Source: Gnetum montanum (lineage: Eukaryota; Streptophyta; Gnetopsida; Gnetales; Gnetaceae). Taken from it: a stretch of 64,000 bases of DNA. The notes beneath the pieces were generated by a model. The model ran no database searches and had not been told where the DNA came from. It was given only the letters and a program-made list of their open reading frames with translations. The position numbers and the translations under genes were made by a program. Location: the NCBI GenBank assembly GCA_015680685.1, contig MNCI01004940.1:148817-212816 (forward strand), read 5' to 3'. Of the stretch, positions 11,375 through 23,520 are shown piece after piece. Position 1 is the stretch's first letter, and every line of letters begins with the position of its first letter.

Positions 11375-12560
11375 CTAGATTACACTATGATCCATGTGGA
11401 TGAACACTTTATAACCTAACACATAGTGCCTAAACTTATCGAATGCAAACATTATAACCATTAATTCTTTCTCTGTAGTTGTGTAGTTAAGTTGTGCACT
11501 GATGATACTTCTACTTGCACAGTGGATGTAGTAAGGATGTTTTTGGTCATCTAACTGTATAAGTATAGCTCGTAAAGCATAATTGGATGCATCAGTCATT
11601 ATGTGGAATGGTCTAGACTAGTCAGGAGCTTGTAGAATGGAAGTTTCTACAAGCTTTCATTTTAGAGTTTGGAATGCTCGTTCACATTCCCTAGTCCACT
11701 TAAAAGGTGTGTCCTTCTTTGTTCGCTCTACCAATGGTTTGGCAATCTTGGAGAAGTTCTCAATGAATCTCCTATAATAGCCAGTGTGTCCAAGGAATGA
11801 CTAAATGTCTTTGATAGTTTCCAGTAGACTAGTGATTCCTTGGATGACCCTAACTTTATTTGGATCTACCTCTATTCTTGAATGTGAAACCTTATGCCCA
11901 AGTACTATGCCTTCTTAAACCATTAAATGGCTTTCTTGCCAGTTGAACCTTAAATTGGTTTCTATGCATCTCTTCAACACTTGCTCTAATCAGTCCAAGG
12001 CTTGATCAAAACTTGTTCCATAGGTGGAGAAGTCATCCATAAATACTTCCACTTTGTTCCCTATCTACTATTGGAATATGCTTAGAACTAGGCGTTGAAA
12101 CATGACAGGAGCATTACACAAGCCAAACGACATTTTTTTATATGCAAACGTTCCCCAAGGATTGGTGAACATTGTTTTGGCTTGGTCTTCTGGGGCTATC
12201 CGTATTTGGTTGTATCCACTATAGCCATCCAGAGAACTGTAATAGCAATGCCCTACTATGGTGTCTAAGACCTGGTCAACGAATGGCAATGGAAAGTGAT
12301 CCTTAAATGTTTCCCTATTTAGTAGCCTAAAATCTATGCACACCCTCCATTTGCCTCCCTTGTTAGGCATGATCACTAGAGGGCTAACCCATTTGCTATC
12401 AGCAATGGATATATGAACCCAGCCTGAAGAAGCTGTTCTATTTCTTCTTTTACTACTTGCTTCAATTTTGGGTTCAATCAGCTTTGTAGTTGTTTTCAAG
12501 GTTTCATGGAGGGGTCAATGTAAATCCTATGTTGGCATATCCTAGGATCTATTCTAGTTA
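11375..12560 (-). pseudogene. Reverse transcriptase and RNase H, element B
   Basis: Minus-strand RT at about 12499-11900 has SKWVSPLVIMPNKGGKWRVC, then LDGYSGYNQIRIAPED, FGLCNAPVMFQR and the catalytic FMDDF at about 12033. RNase H follows, with MTDASNYALRAILIQLD at 11599 and the TTTEKELMVIMFAFDKFRHY block to 11375. Stops interrupt after SIFQ (12068), just past the FMDDF box, and before RNase H. The linker before RT (RRLNP-like, about 12480) is also damaged. The family would copy element RNA into DNA in the cytoplasm. Confidence 0.87.
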
Positions 12561-12573
12561 ATTCAGGATATGA

Positions 12574-13390
12574 CTAGGCAAAGGCTTTTGACCACTTGTT
12601 TATTACTTCCAGAAATCTTCCTTTTTGTTTGGAAGCAAGTCTTGCATTCATGATTACCATTTTTCCATTTTCAAGGATCATATATTCTAGACCGATGGGT
12701 AATGGTTTCAATTCTAGGGGCTCTTGTTTGAATTTTTCAAGGATTTCCAACTTCTCCCAGTTGATGTTTTCAAGGTTAAGGTTTGGAAGTTGGTAGCGGA
12801 CTTGCTCTAATGCATCTATGATTTCAATATAAGTGTAAGTTATTCCCTCATTTAGTTCCATGCACGTTAGTGAGTTGCTCTCTTAATTAGCTATTAGCCA
12901 CTAGGTGTCTTCTTGTTGTGTGGCTGCTGCATACAGGCACTTTTGTATGTTAATTTCTTGTGCACACTAATTTCATGTAGGAAATGGTAAAATTTGCACA
13001 ACCCATGATCTCTACATGCAATTGCACCTGTATGCGATGCATGGAACCTTCTTCTTCTTAATCTTTCCAAAAGTGTTATCCTTAGATATTTCTAGGGAAA
13101 GATTGCAAATTCCTAGGCATATATCTATAGTACTTAGCCATGCTCTTCCCATTATTATTGGGAAGTCCCCTTTACCATTATTCACTTGTATGACTAGGAA
13201 ATCAGCTGGGTATGACCACCCATACATAGTGGTGACGATGTCCTCCACCAGTCTCAAGGGAACAGTGATGGAATGGTTGGCCAACTCTAGGAAAATATTG
13301 CTCTTCCTTAATGGAGGTAGGTTCTAGGTTTTGTACATTTCTTATGATATTAAGTTGACTCTAGAACCTGAATCCAGAAGAACCTAAATT
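12574..13390 (-). pseudogene. Protease and pre-RT linker, element B
   Basis: The retropepsin active site LLDSGSRVNLIS lies at about 13380-13345 with D-S-G intact. An in-frame stop follows it, then a long open run with GWSYPADFLVIQVN and GRAWLSTIDICLG (13284-13012). Compared with element C, about 70 bases just before the active site are deleted. The linker to RT is at 12861-12574 and includes LPIGLEYMILENGK and LEVINKWSKAFA. This linker is typical of the non-chromodomain (Athila/Tat-like) Gypsy branch. Confidence 0.75.
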
Positions 13391-15826
13391 TCCTAGAAAG
13401 GTGGCCAACCTTGATCTAGTCAGTAACGACATGTGTTAACATAACCGTATGCATTGAGCTTGGTGTTTGATTCGAAGGGAGCTCTGAAGCCTTGTTTAAT
13501 GGGGAGATGTTCAGAGGTTCAACCACTTGTGGTTGTAAGGGCTTGGTTGGACTGTTGGTTCTAAATAAAGGTCTTTTCTTCATACAGAGGTCAGAACCAA
13601 CNNNNNNNNNNNNNNNNNNNNNNNNNNNNNNNNNNNNNNNNNNNNNNNNNNNNNNNNNNNNNNNNNNNNNNNNNNNNNNNNNNNNNNNNNNNNNNNNNNN
13701 NNNNNNNNNNNNNNNNNNNNNNNNNNNNNNNNNNNNNNNNNNNNNNNNNNNNNNNNNNNNNNNNNNNNNNNNNNNNNNNNNNNNNNNNNNNNNNNNNNNN
13801 NNNNNNNNNNNNNNNNNNNNNNNNNNNNNNNNNNNNNNNNNNNNNNNNNNNNNNNNNNNNNNNNTACCTTGGGGATAAGGTAACCGTTGAGGTGCTTGCT
13901 GTTTATTTAGTTGTGGGTTGAGTGCATACACCCTAGACTCTTATAGATGTGAGACCACTGGGCAACATCCCTTAGGATGGTCATATTAGCATATCTCACA
14001 TCCACCATTATTGTCCATGTCTAAATTCAAAACCTCTTCTGTGATGGCCATTTTTCCCTTACCCTTGTTACGTGCATTTTCCACTTCTCTCTTTTTATTT
14101 TTGTCATGGTCACTACCTTGCTCCCTAGACTTCTTTACAATTTTAAGAATAGTTTCAAACCTACTATCCAAAGAGTCCCACATTTGGTCTACCTTTTTCG
14201 ATACTTCTGTTGTTAACTTTTGGAGAGGCAAATTTTTCCTATTCACCATCTCTTTGAGTGGTGACTCTTCTTCCTCCTCACAAAATCTCACTCCCTTTTT
14301 TTGGAGGGAAGGATCTTGGTTGTATTCTTCTACACTTTATCTCCTTCATAGCTCACATTCTTCTTTGGCTACTTGCTCTAGCAATCTATGAATTTGATGA
14401 GACCTAAGCTCTGATAACCTTCCTTAGGCGTACATCCTAAGGGTTCTTCTTTTTCATGCCTAAGTCCATCCACGAGATGGTGTAGTTGATCTCGCTACGA
14501 ATAACCATGGCTAGGGCAACAATGTAACAGTGCGTAATAGCAACCCATGTTAGCATCCAAGGGTTCATGATTTCCTTACTTCCATCCTTAGATTTTCTTC
14601 CACAGGTTAGACACTCGGGAATATGTTTAGTGCTTATCATTGAACAGTTCTAACATTGTACTCCACCTCCGAATGGATTCTAGTTCTAAGGACCGGTACT
14701 AGCTTTCAGCTTCTTTCACTAGTGTCCTTGGGAACAACTTTAGTTTTTTCCATTTGTTTTCTATGTTTTGCAGGGCACATGCATCATGGAATGCTTGTAA
14801 ATGATTTTGAGGATCAACATTGTATCCCCCTTCAAATCATGAGATGTTGTTCATGTCTAACCTCTTGATCCTACTATCCTTTTGGTGCCTTTTTGGAACT
14901 CTTACAACCTCCGTTATATCTAGCATACTTCTAGTTATGAGTAGGAGTTCTTCATGATCATCTCATTCATAGTGTCTATGGTTTTTACGCAGTTCTCTAC
15001 TCTCCCTTCTTCTATGCCTTAATTCCTTAGAGTTCCCTTATCCTCATTCTCTACTATCTCATCAATGTTTTTCACTTTTTTTTCCTTTATCCTCATGATT
15101 GGTTTTCCTATGATTATGTCTAGACACTGAAGGAGAGGATGAAGGTAAGGAAGAAGAAGAACCATCACCATGATAGTGTTTTCTACCTTCTCTTCGGTGG
15201 TCTCGGCCTCGAACATGATGACGATCAGAACATCTGCCCTAATCGTCTGTTTGTGTTCTTTTGTTGAACACTTCGTGTTCATGGGTATTAGAACCAAGGT
15301 TGTGAATAGTGGAGTGGAGGTTCTGATACACTACCTCTTGACCATTGTTAGGAGGAGGAACATCATTTTTGGGGGAACTTGTTAAAGCAGGTTCACCATC
15401 CTCAATTTTGCTCAAAACGTGTGGAGCGTCATGGGGCCATTTACCCTTCAAGGATGTGTGGTATCTCTCCTGTTGCAAGTCCCTTTGATGTTGTGCTTCT
15501 ATGGGCTGATAGTCCCTTCTTTCGTGATTGCATGCAACATATTCTGTGTATAAAAGCGGCATGCCTATTCATGAGAGAGCACAAAGGAGCATGTTGGGGA
15601 CTAATCGATCTAGAGGCAACACTATGTTACCCTCAAAGTCTCTCCAACATTGTTTTTTGTCATGCTAGAGAATAAAGGTGAAATCAGGTACATACTCATT
15701 GGGATGAGTATCTACCACATGAAACTATTGAGGAACTGGTGGATTCTAGTTATGTGTATTTTGCCACCGATTGCCTCTTGTGTTAGTCCTAAGCGGTGAA
15801 GTGCTCTTATGTGAAGAAGAAGACAT
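13390..15826 (-). pseudogene. Gag polyprotein, element B (with gap)
   Basis: The start at 15826 is inferred by alignment with element C (MSSSSHKS-type N-terminus). The capsid region is readable around 14870-14400. The block VNRKNLPLQKLTTEVSKKVD is at about 14250-14190, followed by a nuclear-signal-like Lys-rich run and the zinc knuckle CEICQYDHPKGCC at about 13990-13955. A Pro/Gln-rich tail is mostly lost in the N run 13602-13864, and the tail resumes with KKRPLFRTNSPTKP. Stops and frame changes are frequent. Confidence 0.72.
13602..13864. other. Assembly gap (263 N)
   Basis: A run of 263 Ns lies inside the Pro-rich part of gag B. The matching part of element C (about 24620-25035) is roughly 400 bases, so the true missing length is probably larger than the N count. 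Translations across this gap carry no information. Confidence 0.98.
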
Positions 15827-15951
15827 TTTGTCTTGTTCGGTGTGCAATGTATTGTTGTCTTGTCTTCCTTTGATTAACCCTAAGGGTTCATTCTAATGTT
15901 CCAACAATATTAATGATTTCCTATGTTCTACGTAATGCACAAACAACTAAG

Positions 15952-15969
15952 TCCCCAGCAACAGTGCCA
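15952..15969 (-). other. Primer-binding site (tRNA-Asp), element B
   Basis: TCCCCAGCAACAGTGCCA, one base from the LTR. It differs from the plant tRNA-Asp 3' end at a few positions. It is the same subtype as element A (CCCAGCAAC core), unlike C and D (CTCGACAA core). Confidence 0.82.
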
Positions 15970-15970
15970 A

Positions 15971-16462
15971 TGATGAGTGGCGAGGCACCCCTACACTCAA
16001 CCATACGAATACGAGAATTTCACGCATGATCCGATTGAACTCCAAGGACTAAGTGCTTACGTGCCTTAATGGAACACTCAAGGTTAATCAATCATTGTCT
16101 TCCCAAACTTACTTGTATTGTCACGGTTGTATGGTTGAGTAAGCTTGAGGTATATGATTTTTATAGCTTTTATAGTTTTTATGTCTTCTGCTNATTATTA
16201 ATTAGCTTAATCTATATGTTACAAGGTTTATCATAAAGTTTGTCTTTATTGCTGTACAAAAAATTGTGCTCAAGTACAAATTGTTCGAATAAAGATCCAT
16301 TCACTCTATGATTCCTACTGCGGGCACACAGAAATAATTCTAACTCTGGGATGACTAAACTGCAAGAATCTAGCTAAGGGTCTAAGTCTAACTCCCCTGG
16401 AACCAAGGGTGCCACCTCTTATTTATAGAAGATGAGGCAGGACACGATATCGCGGCTCATCA
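15971..16462 (-). repeat. 5' LTR of element B, internally collapsed
   Basis: It starts TGATGAGTGGCGAGG and ends CGGCTCATCA. It is only 492 bases against 760 for its partner. The single N at 16192 sits between 'cttctgct' and 'attattaattagc', where the partner has about 265 more bases, so this is an unresolved assembly gap rather than a biological deletion. A TATA-like box is at about 16419-16432 and one GATATCGCG box remains near the end. Confidence 0.88.
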
Positions 16463-18088
16463 ACAAGGTGTATTCATAGGCTTCCAATCATGCATATTAT
16501 ATATTTTTAAAATATTTGCAACATATGCATATTATCTAAGCCAAATCCTTTTATTACCCCTATCCATTTTAATTTCTATGCCGAAAATTTTTTATGCAAC
16601 ACCAAGATCTTTCATCTCAAATTGAGAAGACAAATGAAGTTTTAACTCATGAATATCATGTATGTTATTGCCTACTATTAACATGTCATCAACATATAGC
16701 AACAAGATAACATATTTTTCACTTTTATTTTTAACATACATACAAGAGTCTTCTACAGTTCTAATGAAACTAAGATTTATCATGTGGTCATCAAAATTTT
16801 TATTCCACATCCTTAGTGCTTTTTTGAGCCCATATAGTGATTTTAATCATCAACACACCATATGCTATTTTTCTTTACTTTCATATCCTTTAGGTTAAAG
16901 AATATATATTTCTTCCTCAAGATCACCATTGAGGAAAGTTGTTTTCACATCCATTTTTTCAAGTTCAAGATCATAAATAGATGTGATAGCCAACAATGAT
17001 CTTATGGATGTTAATTTTACTACTGGAGAGAAGATTTCAACATAATCAATCCCCTTTCTCTAAGGAAATCCTTTAGCTACAAGTCATGCTTTCTATTGAT
17101 TGCCAAATTTTATTTTGTACACCCATTTATTTGTAATGGGTTTTCTCTCTGATGGAAGCTTAGTTAATTCCCAAGGTTTATTTTTGTGAATTCATGAAAT
17201 TTCAGCATTCATTGCCTATTTCCACTTTGAATTTTGCATAGATGAACATGCCTCAACATATGTTGATGGATTATTATTTTTAGTAAACAAGACATATTCT
17301 TATAAATGTGAAGGTAATCTTTATATACATGTTGAACATCTTAAATGATCCTATTCACTTTGTTGTTCACTCAAACTATATTCTCCCTCTTCATGTGGTA
17401 TATCTTCATCTAACATGCTATCACCATCCTATTCACTAAGGGAAATATCCCCAACTGAGGGAGGATGACCCTAAAAAATATCATTATTAATTTCAATAGG
17501 CACATACATAGGAGTTACATCATTTGAAGGAGTTTCAGTATTTAAAGATTCCTCCTTTATAGATCCATATTTTTCTCTAAAGATGACATTTTAACTATAG
17601 GTATACAACTTATAAGCTTTGACATCATTTCCATAGCCAGGAAAAATACATTTGATAGACCTAGAGTCTAATTTTGACCTATTAAATTTTGGAACATGTA
17701 CATAGGCTTCACAACCAAAAATCTTCAAATAGTTTAAATTAATGAACCTACCACTCCAAACTTCCTCTAGAAGTTTTCTATCAATAGTTGATGAAGAAGA
17801 TCTATTGATAAGATAACATGCGATCATTATTGCTTCACCCCAAAAACACTTGTTAAGATTATATTCACTAAGTATACATTTGGCATGTTCCATCAATGTT
17901 TGATTGAAGTGCTTCTTTAAATGCCTTATTCTTTTGTCTTTGAATGCCTTATTCCTTAAAAAAGACATTAAATTCATTTGAGCAAAACTCATCACCATTG
18001 TCAATTCTTAGAAATTCGATTTTCTTTCCTAAATAATTATCAACAACAGCTTTGAATTCTATGAATTTTCCAAATACTTCAAACTTGT
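16463..18088 (-). pseudogene. Copia integrase C-terminal half and reverse transcriptase
   Basis: Minus strand. The integrase core has KKIEFLRIDNGDEFCSNEF (about 18030) and the later run LNKCFWGEAIMIACYLINRS, followed by LKIFGCEAYVHVPKFNRSKLD (about 17725-17660). The reverse transcriptase has the SLYGLKKA block (about 16830), the catalytic YVDDMLIVG (about 16690-16665), MKDLGVA and a KIFGIEIKMDR continuation, and it ends at the element B insertion. Stops and frame changes occur near 17950, 17580 and 16592. In the family these parts integrate and copy the element. Confidence 0.85.
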
Positions 18089-18981
18089 TGATGAGTGGCG
18101 AGGTACCCCTACACTCAACCATACGAAACGAGCATAGCACGTGCGATCCGGTTGAACTTCGTAGACTAAATGCCTAAAAACCCCATGGAACACTTGGGGT
18201 TAATCATTTGTTGTCTTCCCAGACTTACTTGTTGTTGTCACGATGTATGGTTAAGTAAGTCTGAGGTATATGATTTTTTTGGTCTTTTCTGGTTTATGTC
18301 TTCTATACGAAGAGCAAAGGGTTGAGAAACTAGCTAACTCTAACTAAGGTCCTAAGTCTAAATTAACTAGCGTCAGCATCCATTCCCACTTACTGTACAC
18401 ACCCTGAACTATGCAACTGTGGCTACCAAATGCTAATCGTCACTGGGATCACCACACGTAATGCACGTGCTCGAAGTGGTTGTACTATGGCACCTAACTA
18501 GCCTAAGTGTGACAACCAGTCGATTCCTTGACTAGCCATACACATCTGTAGATGCTCGTAATCAAGTCGTACTTGTCCCACGTTCTAGGAGATAAGGGGA
18601 AGAGAATCTAATCATGATGAGTAGCCAATTTCTTGGTTAGCCGTACACATTCATCAATGCTCGTAACCAAGTCATACTCATGCCGTGCTAACAACAGGTA
18701 AGAAATAACATGTAATAAAACCTATCCATGTACTACAAGGTTTATCCACAAAGCTTGTCTTTATTGCCATACACAACTTGCGTTCAGGTACAAAGCTGCT
18801 TGAATAAAGAGACGTTCACTTGGGGGACTCCTACTGCGGGCACATGGAAAATATTCTATCTCTAGGGTGATCAATCCACCAGAGCTTCGCTACGTCTAGC
18901 CTAGGATTCGAAATGAGGGGAGTGCTGCCTCTTATTTATAGATTTGATGGCGGACTGCGATATTGCGTACGCGATATCGCA
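18089..18981 (-). repeat. 3' LTR of element C, rearranged
   Basis: 893 bp, starting TGATGAGTGG. Two changes set it apart from its partner at 27115-27961. A segment including 'gattccttgactagccatacaca' and 'gctcgtaatcaagtcgtact' is present twice (about 18508-18615 and 18616-18695) where the 5' LTR has it once. The U3 start toward the internal region is cut short: it goes from GATATCGCA straight to the polypurine tract and lacks the ACTCATCA end and about 60 bases of palindromic boxes. Confidence 0.85.
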
Positions 18982-20755
18982 TACCCCCATGACTGAATGA
19001 AAACTTGTCCTCGAGTTCCTTATAATAATATCAGGTAGGTATGGAATTATTGAGGGAAATGGAACTAATGGGATGACATGTGAATGGATCATTATTACAA
19101 GACTTGACAAAATTGGTGTTCATGACAACAAGGGTGAACACCTTATTATAATGACATCAGGCCTTTGTTGGCAATTGAGAGAGAAAGAGAGAAGGAAAGA
19201 AGTGTTGCTACTGCCAATGCAAAAATTATGCCTTCGTTATCCACCCATAGGCACGCCATCGATCTTGCTCCTTGCATAGCTGCTTCAACGCTGCTCCATT
19301 CCAAGTGCTTGCTCCAGATCCAATCTGTTGTTTGCACGTCCACCATCTGCACACACAACACAATCATATATTAGCAAGGGTAATTGAATCATCATGTAAT
19401 TGATATCTTGCTTCGGTGTAAACTCATTGGCTAGGTTGTGGTATGGCTGATATGGATCTAGGAATATGTGAAGAATGACTACCGAAGGTGTAGGGGTTAG
19501 GAAGAAAATCAAAAAATTTTGGGGTAGGGAGAAAATTGAAAAAATCAAGCCCCGTACCCCCATGACTAATCGCAAACCTCCGGTAGCGTTAGAAAAGGAG
19601 TAAGAAAGATAGATAAAAAGGGACAACTATGGCATCGATGAAGTGGATGTCAAGATGAAAATGAACAAAAATAAAATAAAATTAATTGCAAAATTTTAAG
19701 GAAAGGAATTTAACTAAGGCTCCAAATAGGAATGTCAGTGGGTCCTCCCCAAAGCAGGCTCATACCCTTAATGCCCTAACAAACCCACATTCAAAGAGTC
19801 CGTAGGCTCTGGGAATGTCATCTAGAACAAGAGTTAAAGTCTTAACTGTAAGAATTTACCAAAATGAAAACAATGCATCGACTAAAATATATACACTAAT
19901 GATACAACTGGCAATGAGGTGAACCGTGGAGAGAAGGATGAAGGGAAGAAAATGGAATGGAATCCCAAGGACAAGGTGGTGTACAGCCCCTTGTGTGGTT
20001 TATGATTAATGTGACTTGGCAAGTCTCATTCCAACTCCAGCCTCAAACCAACCACATCCAGTGACTTCGCATCAATGCATTCGGTTAAACCATCCACTTG
20101 GGCAACAAGAATGTACGCTCCAAGAGTTACCACCATTCCGATGAAACAAAGGAGAGAATGGGAAGTGAGAAGGGCCTTAGTTAGAGGGAACACTTTGGTT
20201 CCATAACCAGTGCTTGTAGCCCAAATTTTATTTTGTCTAAGGGGTNCACAAAAGCATCAAGTTCCTTTGAAGTCACACCCTTTTTAATCCATGAGTCCTT
20301 CCTTAGTTTGAGAAATCCCCAGTCACCGATTCATTAAAGTTCTTATTAGAAAGGGACCATACATTCCCAAGCTGAGAGAAACCATAGAAATTGTGGATGG
20401 ATGGATGAAGTGGTCTCATTGGTTGCCATATCAAAAGCAACATACCTTAGTATCAACATTGTGACTTAAACGTAAAAACCAAACATTAGCAATCAATATG
20501 AAAATAGTTCATACCATCATGAAGAATGCTTATTATGGGACAAACTTATCAGGTGGAACACACACACACACACACACACAAAATGGAAAAGGTATAACGA
20601 TGTTGTAAAAAAAAACTTAGAAAAGTTAAAGAAATTTGTAAAACAAAAATTAGAAAAGTTAAAGAAATTTGTAAAACAAAAATGTGTAAAACAAAAACAT
20701 TGTAAAATAAAAACATGTAAAACAAAAACTTAAAAGAACTTAGGGCCCCATATGG
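18982..20755 (-). other. PPT and 3' noncoding region of element C
   Basis: The polypurine tract CCCCCATGACT is at 18984-18994, with further copies at 19557-19567 and 20775-20785 (the last overlaps the end of the pol reading frame). There is a (CA)n microsatellite at about 20558-20580, then repeated AAACAAAAA runs to 20730. The conserved block is at about 19735-19830. The single N at 20246 replaces roughly 150 bases present in element B. No gene is supported. Confidence 0.75.
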
Positions 20756-21870
20756 TTAGCATAGGTGGCCATCTCCCCCATGACTGAGTTGTAAGGGAGA
20801 TATCTGAAATAATGAGCAAGGTTGCCTGCTGGTGGAGGTGTAACTTGCACTGGCTATTGTGACTTCATGAAAAGGTTTTGTTTGTTGTATATTAACCAAT
20901 AACCTTTTATCTGGGCTGTTAGGCTTATATATCATCATGGCTCCAGAGCGAAAGGTAGTATGAATAATATAAGGTCCTTCCCACAAGGTTTGAAACTTTG
21001 TACGTTGGGGTACATGCGTGGGGTTCCAGTAAAGGACCTTATCTCTTGGTTGGTACTTAAACCTTCGGATCCTTAGGTCATGACATCGTTTACTATGTGC
21101 CTTGTGCAACTCATTTAACGATAGTGCAACCAATGTATTCTCGTCTGACACATTCAAAGTTGCTAGTCATTGTTTTTGTGCTAGGTCAAGATCCAGGTGA
21201 AGTTCACAAGCCATGGACAATGTACGAAGCTCACTCTGTATAGGGAGTTTTGGAAGTTTCCCGTACACTAGCTCATAGGAAGAATATCCTGTAGCGAGCT
21301 TCCAAGTGGAACGATACACCCAAAGAGCATAGTTCAGTTTCATGCTCCAGTCTTGCATAAATTTGCTAATTGTTCGTGTTAATATTCTGATAATCTCCCT
21401 ATTAGTAACCTCGGCTTGACCATTAGCTTGGGGGTGGTAAGGTGTGGTCAATTTATGCTCAACCCCTAAGCGTTGCATCAGCTTTCTAAAGGTTGCACCC
21501 ATAAAATGTGTTCCATTATCGAAAATAAGTGCACGTGGCACACCAAACCTGTTAACGATTTGTTGTTGTACAAATCGTGCAGTTGTAGATGATGTGCAAT
21601 CTATTACAGCTGCTGCTTCAACCCATTTGGTTAAATAATCAACAGCGACGATTATATATGCTTTTCCGTTGGACATTGGTGTAATTGGTCCCATAAAATC
21701 TATCCCCTAGATATCAAAGGGTTCTAAAGGCTGAATCCATTGTTGCAGACCCTCCATTCTAGCAATCATTCCCCCATCACATTGGTAGCACTCACAAGAT
21801 TGGGTGAAATGATGGGTGTCCTGAAATAGTGTTGGCCAATAATATCCTGCAAGTAGGACCTTAGTAGCCG
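20756..21870 (-). CDS. Integrase, element C (nearly open)
   Basis: The zinc finger HHFTQSCECYQC is at about 21815-21775. The core follows: GIDFMGPITPMSNGKAYIIV (first D), LIFDNGTHF (second D) and NGQAEVTNRE (catalytic E), with usual spacing. The C-terminal domain at 21157-20756 has RRFKYQPRDKVLYWNP, LWEGPYIIHTTF and a tail with DKRLLVN; no chromodomain is seen. Stops fall before GIDFMG (about 21710) and between 21167 and 21157. This is the end of pol, and the 3' noncoding region follows directly. Confidence 0.85.
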
Positions 21871-22033
21871 TTCATCTCCCCGCATAATGACCCCCACAGG
21901 GGCCCTCATGAGCATCCTGGAGAATTTTTAATTGATCTTGATTGGGTAGACACCATCAAACCAAGCCATTAGTGCAGACTTTATAAAGTTATCCCCCGAT
22001 TTCCATGAAGTACTTGGCTTTGTGAAGAAACTG

Positions 22034-23520
22034 TTATTTCTTCCTAAAGTCCAACTCTTGTGGCATTTGTTGGGAAGTGATATAAGTAAGAATGCTACTA
22101 TACCAATTTATTTCTATGGGTTGATTATTTATTACACTAGCAAAGAGGGTTTCATCAGGAAAATGATCAGATACAACATATTCATCCTCTTTGTTGTCCC
22201 ACCGTAGCCGAGATAGGTGATCAGAAACTACATTCTCGGTGCCTTTGCGGTCTACTATGGTTAAGTTGAACTCCTGAAGAATCACCAACCAACATATAAT
22301 ACGTGGGCTAACCGTTGGCTTGTTCATAAGAAACCAAATTGCACTATGATCTGTATGAATGTATACTTTGTAACCCAATACATAGTGCCTAAATTTATCT
22401 AGTGCAAACACTACAACCATTAATTCTTTTTCTGTAGTTCTCTAGTTGAGTTGTGCACCGGTGATACTCTTACTGGCACAGTGGATGTAATAAGGTCATT
22501 TTTGTTCATCTAATTGTATCAATACAGCTCCCAAGGCGTAGTTAGATGCATCGGTCATGATATGGAATGACTTGGACCAGTCAAGGGCTTGTAAAATGGG
22601 AGTTTCCACAAGCCTCTGTATGAGGGTTTGGAATGTTCGTTCACATTCCTTGGTCCATTCAAATGGTGCATATTTTTTCGTTAATTCTACCAACGGTTTG
22701 GCAACTTTGGAGAAGTTTGCGATAAACCTTCTGTAGTAGCCAGTGTGTCCAAGGAATGACCTAATGTCTTTAACGGTCTTTGGTTGTCGGGTAATTCCTT
22801 GGATGACTTTAATTTTTTCAGGATCCACCTTAATTCTAATTGTAAAATTTTGTGCCCCAGTACGATGCGCTCTTGAACCATTAAATGACTCTTCTGCTAG
22901 TTGATCTTAAGGTTGGTTTTAACACATCGTTTCAATACTTACTCTAACCGGTCGAGGGCTTGATCAAAGCTTGTCCCATAGGTGGAAAAGTCATCCATGA
23001 AGACTTCAATTCCATTACCTATTTGCTATTAGAAGATTCTTAGAACTAATCGTTGGAACATGGCAGGTGCATTGCACAAGCCAAAAGGCATTTGTTTATA
23101 TGCAAACATTCCCCTAGGAATGGTGAATGTTGTTTTGCCTTGGTCTTCTGGCGCAATTCGTATTTGGTTGTACCCACTATATCCATCCAGAAAGCTGTAA
23201 TAGCGATGCCCTGCTATAGTGTCTAAGACTTGGTCAACAAATGACAATGGAAAGTGATCTTTGAATGTTGCCATATTTAATAGCCTAAAATTTACACACA
23301 CCCTTCATTTACCTCCTTTTTTCGGTACGATGACAAGGGAACTAACCCATTCGCTATCAATGATAGGGTAAATGAACCCAGCCTTGGGAAGCCGCTCTAG
23401 CTCCTCTTTCATTATTTGTTTTAGCTTTGGGTTCAATCGCCTCTAGGGTTGTTTGCGAGGCTTCATAGAGGGGTCTATGTAAATCCTATGCTAGCATATG
23501 CTAGGGTCTATTCTGGTTAA
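22034..23520 (-). pseudogene. Reverse transcriptase and RNase H, element C
   Basis: The RT run MCVNFRLLNMATFKDHFP (23301) continues through LDGYSGYNQIRIAPED, MPFGLCNAPAMFQR (about 23075) and, across a stop near 23026, the FMDDF catalytic box (about 22993). The thumb/connection has IRSFLGHTGYYRRFIANFSK (about 22745). RNase H starts MTDASNYALGAVLIQLDEQK (22555) and goes on after another stop through FALDKFRHYVLGYKVYIHTD to 22034, ending with DHLSRLRWDNKEDE. Two or three stops prevent one product. Confidence 0.87.

Larger units (their letters stand above)
7156..16462 (-). mobile_element. Gypsy element B, inserted in Copia
   Basis: A complete but broken element with both LTRs (7156-7915 and 15971-16462). 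Five-base flanks ACAGG (7151-7155) and ACAAG (16463-16467) form a target duplication with one mismatch. Gene order on the minus strand is gag, protease, RT, RNase H, integrase, then about 1.9 kb of noncoding sequence before the 3' LTR. There is no chromodomain and no extra 3' reading frame. Two assembly gaps fall inside it (13602-13864 and the single N at 16192). Confidence 0.92.

Noticed and set aside
13416-13931. Open frames across the N run
   Set aside because: They are open only because Ns translate as X.
20756-21157. Chromodomain after integrase
   Set aside because: The C-terminal part ends with a short tail without the aromatic residues of a chromodomain.
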